A stretch of DNA of 11,711 bases from Actinomycetes bacterium (GTDB lineage: Bacteria > Actinomycetota > Acidimicrobiia > Spongiisociales > UBA5794), in assembly GCA_024275815.1 (NCBI GenBank), contig JAJRYI010000482.1, positions 1 to 11,711 of the forward strand, written 5' to 3'. The translations under genes and the position numbers were made by a program. Under the pieces are notes generated by a model. It was not told the DNA's origin, ran no database searches, and saw nothing but the letters and a program-made list of their open reading frames with translations. Positions 6,207 through 11,711 of the stretch are shown piece by piece (position 1 is the first letter of the stretch; each line of letters opens with the position of its first letter).

Positions 6207-6941
6207 TCAGCGATGGCGTAGGTGATCCCAGCGACGTCGAATCCCCCATCGGGTGATCAGAGCCATCGCTTCGATGGCGATGCGTGTGCTCATCTTGGAG
6301 GATCCGTGTACGCGGTCCTTGAAGGTGATGGGCACCTCGACGATGTCGAGGCCGGCCTGCTCGGTTCGCCAGGCCATCTCCACCTGGAACCCGTACCCGG
6401 ATGCCTGGCAGGTCGAAGGGTCGATCTTGCGCAGTGTCGTGTCCCTGAACGCGCGGAAACCCGCCGTTGCGTCCTTGATGCGCAGCCCGAGCATCCACGC
6501 CGCGTAGGTGTTGCCTCCACGCGAGATGGCTTTCCGTGTCCATGGCCAACCGTCGGTGCCCCCGCCCGGGACGTAGCGCGATCCGATCGCCAGGTCGGCC
6601 CCGGCTTCGATCGCAGCGAGAAGCCTGGGAAGGTCGGAGGGATCGTGGGAGAAGTCAGCGTCCATCTCACACAGGACGTCGTGTCCCATCTCGATGCCGC
6701 GTTCGAACCCTGCGGCGTACGCCGGTCCGAGCCCGGACTTCTCCGTGCGATGCAACGCCTGGATCCCTGGATCGTCAGCGGCGAGAGCATCGACGATCTT
6801 CCCGGTGCCGTCCGGTGAGGCGTCGTCAACGACGAGAACGTCGTACCCGAGAGAGCGAACGGCGGCTGTGATCGCCGCGATGTTCTCCGCCTCGTTGTAC
6901 GTAGGGATGATGACGAGCATGCTCAACCTGAAAGTCTCCAT
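6207..6941 (-). CDS. polyprenol monophosphomannose synthase (GT2 family, DPM1/Ppm1-like)
   Basis: This family-2 glycosyltransferase of 244 residues (237 if started at the ATG at 6920) transfers mannose from GDP-mannose to polyprenyl phosphate. In actinobacteria the product feeds extracytoplasmic mannosylation of lipoglycans and proteins. Signatures are IIPTYNEAENI (11-21), VVDDASPDGT (37-46), the metal-binding EMDADFSHDP (92-101, DAD at 94-96), GSRYVPGGG, RGGNTYA, TAGFRAFR, SGYGFQVEM and a positively charged C-terminal FKDRVHGSSKMS. No membrane helices follow the catalytic domain, so this is the single-domain soluble form, not fused to an apolipoprotein N-acyltransferase as in mycobacterial Ppm1. 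Starts at 6941 and 6920 are both possible; the latter gives the family-typical MLVIIPTYNE and has a weak AGG 7 bases ahead. It lies downstream of the DUF4193 gene. Confidence 0.92.
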   Translation of the reverse strand: METFRLSMLVIIPTYNEAENIAAITAAVRSLGYDVLVVDDASPDGTGKIVDALAADDPGIQALHRTEKSGLGPAYAAGFERGIEMGHDVLCEMDADFSHDPSDLPRLLAAIEAGADLAIGSRYVPGGGTDGWPWTRKAISRGGNTYAAWMLGLRIKDATAGFRAFRDTTLRKIDPSTCQASGYGFQVEMAWRTEQAGLDIVEVPITFKDRVHGSSKMSTRIAIEAMALITRWGIRRRWDHLRHR

Positions 6942-6954
6942 GCATCGTACTTCG

Positions 6955-6970
6955 GCCGACAGAGGTCGGC
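6955..6970 (-). repeat. short hairpin between DUF4193 gene and ppm
   Basis: GCCGAC and GTCGGC form a perfect 6-bp stem with a 4-base loop inside the 42-base gap. It lies 14 bases after the DUF4193 stop and 13 or 34 bases before the two possible mannose synthase starts. No T-run follows. It might slow or process the transcript, or be a weak attenuator. Confidence 0.4.
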
Positions 6971-6983
6971 GCTTGAACGATCT

Positions 6984-7370
6984 TCAGGAAGCGCAGTCGC
7001 GACAGATCTTCTTGCGTTTCTGAGCGAGCTGACTCATCCGCTTGACGAGGAAACAACTCTGGCAGACGAACTCGTCTGGAGCCGCTTCGTCGACGCTTTC
7101 ATCCGCCATAGCGATCTCGGCGCGGCGGATGGCTCGCATCTCGGCAGCTTCGTCGACAACGAGGGTCTCGTCGCTCTCATCGTCGGTGAGCATCTCGAGC
7201 TCTTCAGCTTCGAGCTCATCGAGAGCCTCCGCTGCGGACTCGTCTGTGTCGACGGCCGTACTCGTGTCGTCGGCGACCGGTGGTACTACGACGTCCTCGT
7301 CGGCTGCAAGATCGGGATCGACCTCGGGGTCGATCTCTGCGTCAAACTCTTCGGTGGGTTCCGTAGCCAT
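6984..7370 (-). CDS. DUF4193-family acidic zinc-ribbon protein
   Basis: This 128-residue protein has two parts. Residues 1-98 are very rich in Asp/Glu with Ala, Val and Thr and look disordered. The C-terminus (about 99-128) reads DEFVCQSCFLVKRMSQLA then ICRDCAS. The paired CxxC motifs make a likely zinc ribbon, and the DEFxCxxCFLV...LA...CxDC pattern is the signature of the actinobacterial DUF4193 family, whose mycobacterial members are about 100 residues. Function is unknown; the fold suggests contact with nucleic acid or RNA polymerase/ribosome partners, which is inference only. ATG at 7370 has an AGAGGTG purine run just upstream, and a plausible promoter lies in the 62-base gap ahead. It is followed 42 bases later by the mannose synthase gene. 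Confidence 0.88.
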   Translation of the reverse strand: MATEPTEEFDAEIDPEVDPDLAADEDVVVPPVADDTSTAVDTDESAAEALDELEAEELEMLTDDESDETLVVDEAAEMRAIRRAEIAMADESVDEAAPDEFVCQSCFLVKRMSQLAQKRKKICRDCAS

Positions 7371-7398
7371 ACACCTCTCGGTTCTCTATGACGGCGGG

Positions 7399-7404
7399 AG
7401 CATA
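7399..7404 (-). promoter_or_regulatory. possible -10 element ahead of the DUF4193 gene
   Basis: The 62-base gap between the lipid kinase stop (7433) and the DUF4193 start (7370) holds TATGCT on the minus strand, which fits TANNNT. A start near 7392 would give a leader of about 22 bases ending in the AGAGGTG ribosome binding site. No good -35 hexamer at standard spacing is seen. This may be an internal promoter splitting the right block into two transcription units. Confidence 0.35.
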
Positions 7405-7432
7405 CAGTGTCTGGCGCGCACAAGGTTCACCA

Positions 7433-8329
7433 TCAGGCGACAAAATCGATCGCGGCGGGAAGAATCTTCATCGACACCGAGCCACGTCCGAGGTATTCAC
7501 CGTCGGCTTCGACCGGCCAGTCATCCGAATGGGCGATCGAGATGGCCCCACCCGTGTACCTTCGGACGCCAGTGTGCGTGAGATGATTGCCGCGGATGAT
7601 CCGTGGCATGACGGTGAACGCCTGGCGTTTCGGTGCTCGAAAGACCTGTACGTCGAAGAGTCCATCGACCAGGGTGGCCCTGGGCGCCACGTTCATTCCG
7701 CCACCGAAGAACTGCCCGTTCGCGACCACGATGGAGATGGCCTCCCCCTCGAATCGATGCCTGTCACATGCCAGCGAGATGGAACGCACGGGGAACCGGG
7801 GAAGTTCGAGCCAGAATCCCGCCGTGTAACGGCGGGGCCCCATCGCCTTTGGAAGGTGCTCTGCACGGAGCGCCGCTGCTGCCGCCACTCCCGTGTTCGC
7901 CGCGTTGAGGAAGAACCGTGACCCGAAGCCCGCTTCGAGGTGGCCGATGTCGATCGGGTACAGGTCGGGAACGATGATGCGCTCGAGGCCGGACTCGAGT
8001 CCGGGTCGATGACCGAACGTCCTCACGAAGTCGCTTCCCGATCCGGTGGCCACGATTGCAAGGACGAAGCGATCGGTTTCGGCCAACCCCGTCGCCATGA
8101 TCGCGTTGAGAATGTGGTGCGCGGTACCGTCGCCACCGACCGCTACGAAAGAACGCGATCCGGAGCGGGCATGTTCACTCACCGTTGTCCGCAACTCCTC
8201 GAGAGACGCGGTGACCGAGATCGTCGCGTCGAGGCCCCGTTTCAAGACCGCCGATTCGACGTCGTCGCGTGAGAGCGCCTTTCGCCCCGCGTGCGGGTTG
8301 ATGATGATGCTCCAGGTGTGGGAGGTCAT
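7433..8329 (-). CDS. diacylglycerol-kinase-family lipid kinase (YegS/DgkB/Rv2252 type)
   Basis: This 298-residue protein has the DAGK catalytic domain. The N-terminal strand IIINPHAGRK (8-17), the nucleotide-binding VGGDGTAHHILNAI (64-77) and ATGSGSDFVRTFG (94-106) are clear. The C-terminal half has VANGQFFGGGMNVAP and a final VEADGEYLG element typical of these kinases. Members phosphorylate diacylglycerol or related lipids with ATP at the membrane face; in M. tuberculosis the DGK Rv2252 is linked to phosphatidylinositol-mannoside synthesis. The usual GTxNDfAR motif reads GSGSDFVR here, with serine for asparagine, so the exact lipid is uncertain. The start ATG (8327-8329) overlaps the helicase stop as ATGA (8326-8329), preventing any upstream promoter of its own. 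The frame is open farther upstream inside the helicase gene, but those codons are antisense-frame shadow. Confidence 0.9.
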   Translation of the reverse strand: MTSHTWSIIINPHAGRKALSRDDVESAVLKRGLDATISVTASLEELRTTVSEHARSGSRSFVAVGGDGTAHHILNAIMATGLAETDRFVLAIVATGSGSDFVRTFGHRPGLESGLERIIVPDLYPIDIGHLEAGFGSRFFLNAANTGVAAAAALRAEHLPKAMGPRRYTAGFWLELPRFPVRSISLACDRHRFEGEAISIVVANGQFFGGGMNVAPRATLVDGLFDVQVFRAPKRQAFTVMPRIIRGNHLTHTGVRRYTGGAISIAHSDDWPVEADGEYLGRGSVSMKILPAAIDFVA

Positions 8330-10851
8330 CGGATCGTGTCCGCAGAGACGATCCCGCGGTCGATCGATGTGATCGCTGCCGTTGCTACTTCTCGGTACGG
8401 TGAGAAGCCGTCGCGGATCTGCCGGAGGAGGTCCAGGAGTTGGCGAGCCGAGCGTACGAAATCCCCTGCCCTGAAGTCCTCCTCGTCGAAGATCTCGTCC
8501 AGGTCGAACCCGCTGGCCCACCCGAACGCAGTGTCGACGAAGCCGACATCGGGGGGTCGCATGGGGGTGAGGCCCTGGGCTGTCTCGAGATCCGACAACT
8601 CCTCCCACGCTTCGAGTGCCGCCTCGAGCGGTTGTGCGGCGAAGGCTGCGTGAGGCATCTGGGGGACATCGCCGCCCCGGGACTCGTAGGTGAAGATCGA
8701 CGCGATCGCAGCGAACTCGGCGGGAGCGAGATCCTGGAAGGGTCCGGTGAGGAGGGACTCGGCGAGGAGCAAGTCGAGTTCGTTGTAGAGCCTGCGGAGC
8801 TGTTGACCCTTCGAGGTGAGGGTCCAATCGTCCGTGTAGCCCCTGATCGCCAGGACTGTCGTGAGCCGGTCGAACTCTGCGGTGATGTCGTCGCGTGGGG
8901 TGCGCGACAACCGCCGCTCTAGCCTGCGGATGTCGCGCTCTGCCCTGCGGGCACGGCCGATCCAACGGATGTGATCGTCGAGATCCGGGCAGGCCTCGAC
9001 CCCCGACGCGTCCTCGACGTCGAAGACCGGAATCGGTTCGGTGAGGGGTATGTACGACTCGAGACGGTCTGCGATCTCGTTGCGATAGTGCCTGTCTGAG
9101 ACGCGGACAGGCTCGGGTAGATTCAAGGAGCCGAGGATGTTCGTTCCCTTCGGCAGATCCCGTGATTGCAGTGTGATCTTTCGACCCGAGGTGTCCGTCA
9201 GCTCGAGTTTGGGCCGGTTCCCTCCCCACGAACGTCCGAGGATGACGGTGAGGGTGCCAGACAGGTCGACTACGTTGCCGGGTTGCAACGTCGCCGTCTT
9301 GAGCTGCGGATGCGCCGGTCGGTCGGGGCCGTCGGCGAACTCCCACACGTCGCCACGCTCACACCTCGCAGCATCACGGAACGTCGCGAGATCGCGGCGA
9401 CGTTCCGCCAGGTTCTCGACGAGGGCGTCGGTGCGGTACGTGTCGGCGAAGTTGGCGAACGATACAGACAACAGGCGGTGTGCAGAACGGCTGTCGTAAC
9501 GGGCGATGAGGTTGACCGCCATGTTGTACGTTGGGGCGAAACTCGATCGGAGTGGGTTCGCGCCGGCTGCAGCGATACCCGAAACGCGGTCGAACGGGAC
9601 GTAGCTGCTGTGGAGGACCACGGCAGTGCCTTCGGTGTCGATCCCCCGCCGTCCTGCGCGGCCGGTGAGCTGTGTGTAGTCACTTGGCTGGAGGAGCTCA
9701 TGGGTCTCCCCGTTGAACTTGGAGAGAGACTCGAGGACGACCGTCTTGGCCGGCATGTTGATGCCGAGGGCGAGCGTCTCGGTGGCTGCGACGAACTGGA
9801 TGAGACCCTCTATGAAGAGTTCCTCGACTGTTTCCTTGAACGCCGGGATGAGGCCGGCGTGGTGTGCTGCTGCGCCTCTTTCGAGGACGGAACGCCAACG
9901 TTCGAATCCGAGAACGGTGAGATCACCGGGGCTGAGATGCGCCACGTGGCGGTCGATGATGGTGCGGATTCGTTCGCGGTCGTCAGCGTCGGTCAACCCC
10001 AACCCGGCTGCCGCGATCTGTTCGGCTGCCTGGTCGCATCCCTTGCGGGAGAACACGAAGTAGATGGCAGGGAGGAGACCCTCCTTGTGAAGGTGTGATG
10101 CGACTTCTGTTCGGCGCGGTGTGGTGAAGCGGCGGAAACGGCTCTGCGACCGCCCGAGGAGCTTGGAGATCGAGGTGTTGGGGCGCCCGTTGCGTCCGAA
10201 CACAGGCCGCATCTCCACGGTCCCTTCGTGGTGCCGATCCTTCCACATGTACATGGACGTCAGCGGAACGGGCCGGTTCGTCTCGACGATGAGGTCTGTT
10301 GGGCCCCGCCGTGATCGGACCCACTCGGTGAACTCCTCGGCGTTGGCGATCGTTGCTGAAAGGCACACGATCGGTACGGAGGGGTCGAGGTGGATGATGA
10401 TCTCCTCCCACACCGACCCGCGATGTCGGTTTGCGAGGTAGTGCACCTCGTCGAGAATGACCGTTCCGAGCCCTTCGAGGGCACCGGACCCTTCATAGAT
10501 CATGTTGCGAAGGACCTCGGTCGTCATCACCACGATGGGGGCGTCACCGTTGATCACGTTGTCCCCGGTGAGGAGACCGACGTCGGCCTCACCACGATCG
10601 GCAACGAGGTCGTTGTACTTCTGGTTCGAGAGTGCCTTGATGGGGGTCGTATAGAAGGCACGGGTTCCGTTCGCCAAGGTCAGGGCGATCGCCCCTTCAG
10701 CGATCAACGTCTTGCCGGCCCCGGTAGGGGCGGTGACGACGACCGAGCGGTTGGATGCGATCGAGTCGAGTGCCTCGACCTGGAAGGGATCGGGTGCGAA
10801 CGCCAGGCTGGTGAAGAACGCGTCGAGAACGGTCGAGTTCTTCGCGGTCAT
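8326..10851 (-). CDS. helY: Ski2/Mtr4-like DEAD/DEAH-box helicase HelY
   Basis: This 841-residue superfamily 2 RNA helicase is close in type to mycobacterial HelY (about 906 residues), related to Ski2/Mtr4. Motifs in order are a Q-like DPFQVEAL (21-28), Walker A APTGAGKT (41-48), TPIKALSNQK (69-78), LLTGD (93-97), TTEVLRNM (110-117), Walker B DEVH (134-137), SAT (165-167), YFVFSRKGCD (264-273), AAHHAGLIP (328-336), FVAATETLALGINMPAKTVV (353-372) and motif VI QLTGRAGRRG (394-403). The C-terminal portion (about 660-835) resembles the DSHCT domain, with a beta-rich insert around 520-600. It probably remodels structured RNA in the cytoplasm; specific substrates are unknown. Its ATG overlaps the tatC stop as ATGA (10848-10851), and its stop overlaps the lipid kinase start. 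tatA-tatC-helY order is conserved in actinobacteria. Confidence 0.96.
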   Translation of the reverse strand: MTAKNSTVLDAFFTSLAFAPDPFQVEALDSIASNRSVVVTAPTGAGKTLIAEGAIALTLANGTRAFYTTPIKALSNQKYNDLVADRGEADVGLLTGDNVINGDAPIVVMTTEVLRNMIYEGSGALEGLGTVILDEVHYLANRHRGSVWEEIIIHLDPSVPIVCLSATIANAEEFTEWVRSRRGPTDLIVETNRPVPLTSMYMWKDRHHEGTVEMRPVFGRNGRPNTSISKLLGRSQSRFRRFTTPRRTEVASHLHKEGLLPAIYFVFSRKGCDQAAEQIAAAGLGLTDADDRERIRTIIDRHVAHLSPGDLTVLGFERWRSVLERGAAAHHAGLIPAFKETVEELFIEGLIQFVAATETLALGINMPAKTVVLESLSKFNGETHELLQPSDYTQLTGRAGRRGIDTEGTAVVLHSSYVPFDRVSGIAAAGANPLRSSFAPTYNMAVNLIARYDSRSAHRLLSVSFANFADTYRTDALVENLAERRRDLATFRDAARCERGDVWEFADGPDRPAHPQLKTATLQPGNVVDLSGTLTVILGRSWGGNRPKLELTDTSGRKITLQSRDLPKGTNILGSLNLPEPVRVSDRHYRNEIADRLESYIPLTEPIPVFDVEDASGVEACPDLDDHIRWIGRARRAERDIRRLERRLSRTPRDDITAEFDRLTTVLAIRGYTDDWTLTSKGQQLRRLYNELDLLLAESLLTGPFQDLAPAEFAAIASIFTYESRGGDVPQMPHAAFAAQPLEAALEAWEELSDLETAQGLTPMRPPDVGFVDTAFGWASGFDLDEIFDEEDFRAGDFVRSARQLLDLLRQIRDGFSPYREVATAAITSIDRGIVSADTIR

Positions 10852-11564
10852 TTCCTGAGGAAGAGCCGAATGGCGATGATCGTGATCTCGTAGAGCACGT
10901 ACAAAGGCACCGACATGAGCATGAGCGTCATCGGGTCACCCGATGGCGTGATGAAGGCTGCCGCCACGAGGATGATCAGGAGCGCCCAACGCCGGTTCTC
11001 GCGGAGCTTCTTGCTGGTCACAGCACCCATGGCTGCGGCGATGAACAGGAAGATCGGGAACTCGAACGCTATCCCGAAGGCGAGGATGAACCGCGTTGCG
11101 AACTTCAGATAGCGATCGGCGCCCACGAGTGGCGTCAGACTGTCTCCGCCGAACTCCAGGAGGAACGCGAGGCCACGTTCGAGAGCGGTGTACCCGAGAA
11201 GGACACCGAAGATGAACAGGGACACGAAGACCGCTGTGATCGGGTAGGCCCACTTCTTCTCGCGAGATGTGAGCGCGGGGGATGTGAATCGCCAGATCTG
11301 GTAGAGGATGACCGGGGATGCAAGGATGACTCCTCCAAAGACGCTGACACGCATCACGACGCTGAACGCCTCCGTGACGGCGAAGTACGTGAGGGTTGCT
11401 CCGGGCACGGCGACCTCGTACGGCTTGGCGAGGAGTGCGAGGAGTTCCTCGTTGAAGTAGAAGCCGATCACGGAGCCGATGGCAACGGCGAGCAGCACTT
11501 TCATGAGCCGGGATCGGAACTCCTCGAGGTGCCCCATCATGGACATCGTCTCGGGCCTGGTCAT
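10848..11564 (-). CDS. tatC: Sec-independent protein translocase TatC
   Basis: This 238-residue polytopic membrane protein is the signal-peptide receptor of the twin-arginine pathway that exports folded proteins. The cytoplasmic N-terminus GHLEEFRSRL (11-20) carries the conserved glutamate E15 that contacts the twin-arginine motif. SPVILYQIWRF (83-93) and FGIAFEFP with the membrane glutamate E168 are also family hallmarks. Six hydrophobic stretches are visible, near 21-37, 66-90, 107-126, 155-178, 192-206 and 211-232, and the basic tail is AIRLFLRK. ATG at 11564 overlaps the upstream gene's TGA as ATGA; a GAGG lies about 10 bases before it. The stop overlaps the helY start. Overlap on both sides marks a tightly coupled operon. 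Confidence 0.97.
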   Translation of the reverse strand: MTRPETMSMMGHLEEFRSRLMKVLLAVAIGSVIGFYFNEELLALLAKPYEVAVPGATLTYFAVTEAFSVVMRVSVFGGVILASPVILYQIWRFTSPALTSREKKWAYPITAVFVSLFIFGVLLGYTALERGLAFLLEFGGDSLTPLVGADRYLKFATRFILAFGIAFEFPIFLFIAAAMGAVTSKKLRENRRWALLIILVAAAFITPSGDPMTLMLMSVPLYVLYEITIIAIRLFLRK

Positions 11565-11711
11565 GAAGTCGCATCCTCGTCGTGGCGCGCCTCATCGACG
11601 GTGGAGGATCCCTCTTCGGTGTCCGACCCTTCTGATCGATCCTGCGTGGAATCTGTTTGGCCGTCGAGGTCGTCGTCGAGCGGGATCGTCACAGCCATGT
11701 CCCGGTCTGCA
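11561..11711 (-). CDS. tatA: C-terminal tail of an upstream gene, probably tatA/tatB (runs off the right edge)
   Basis: An open frame enters from the right edge and ends at TGA 11561-11563, giving 49 residues that end VDEARHDEDATS. The stretch is hydrophilic and strongly acidic (DDDLDGQTD, EGSDTEEGSS) and looks disordered. It is consistent with the variable tail of a TatA or TatB protein. No diagnostic TatA helix lies within the window, so the name rests on the conserved tatA-tatC-helY order and the ATGA overlap with tatC. Another upstream gene is possible. Confidence 0.5.
   Translation of the reverse strand, partial: ADRDMAVTIPLDDDLDGQTDSTQDRSEGSDTEEGSSTVDEARHDEDATS

Noticed and set aside
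7433..9346. 637-residue version of the lipid kinase
   Set aside because: The first ~340 residues are a shadow of helY. The family N-terminal strand starts just after the ATG at 8329, which overlaps the helY stop as ATGA.
9166..10098. 310-residue plus-strand frame opposite helY
   Set aside because: It is antisense to conserved helicase motifs and has no recognisable domain.
1..11711. Mobile element, CRISPR array, tRNA/rRNA or defence island
   Set aside because: No transposase, integrase, repeat-spacer array, cloverleaf or defence-gene motif was found on either strand. The gene content is housekeeping in conserved order.

Overview
The window is GC-rich chromosomal DNA from an actinobacterium (Actinomycetota), probably an environmental lineage outside the well-known mycobacteria and streptomycetes. 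Two gene strings match the mycobacterial chromosome: HAD phosphatase - small protein - tlyA - NAD kinase - recN, and tatA - tatC - helY. A DUF4193 zinc-ribbon protein and a polyprenol-phosphate-mannose synthase also fit that phylum. Nearly every base is coding. No tRNA, rRNA, CRISPR array, insertion sequence or phage gene is visible.

Left block (1-3277, minus strand, read right to left): a HAD phosphatase, a 64-residue acidic protein, the TlyA rRNA 2'-O-methyltransferase, NAD kinase and the N-terminal 229 codons of RecN. Consecutive genes overlap by 3-11 bases, so this is a tightly coupled operon. tlyA has no in-frame ATG, GTG or TTG before its 79th codon. The only start that keeps its S4 domain is a CTG at 2248, with an AGGAG 8 bases upstream. 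That AGGAG and the CTG lie in opposite arms of a small perfect hairpin, which ribosomes finishing the upstream small gene would open.

Middle (3252-4331, plus strand): one divergent DUF1015-family gene is the only plus-strand gene. Its start abuts or overlaps the start of the HAD gene, and its end overlaps the M20 peptidase gene by 24 bases.

Right block (4308-11711, minus strand, read right to left): the acidic C-terminal tail of a probable TatA/TatB component, TatC, the Ski2-like helicase HelY, a diacylglycerol-kinase-family lipid kinase, a DUF4193 protein, a polyprenol monophosphomannose synthase, a GNAT acetyltransferase and an M20 metallopeptidase. tatA'-tatC-helY-lipid kinase are joined by 4-base ATGA overlaps. 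A likely internal promoter precedes the DUF4193 gene. Export (Tat), RNA handling (HelY) and envelope lipid/mannose metabolism (lipid kinase, Ppm) thus share one transcription unit or two adjoining ones.

Most genes are housekeeping genes in conserved order, and no new defence or mobile system is evident. The observations most worth checking are the CTG start and coupling hairpin of tlyA, the back-to-back starts at 3248-3277, and the divergent DUF1015 protein.
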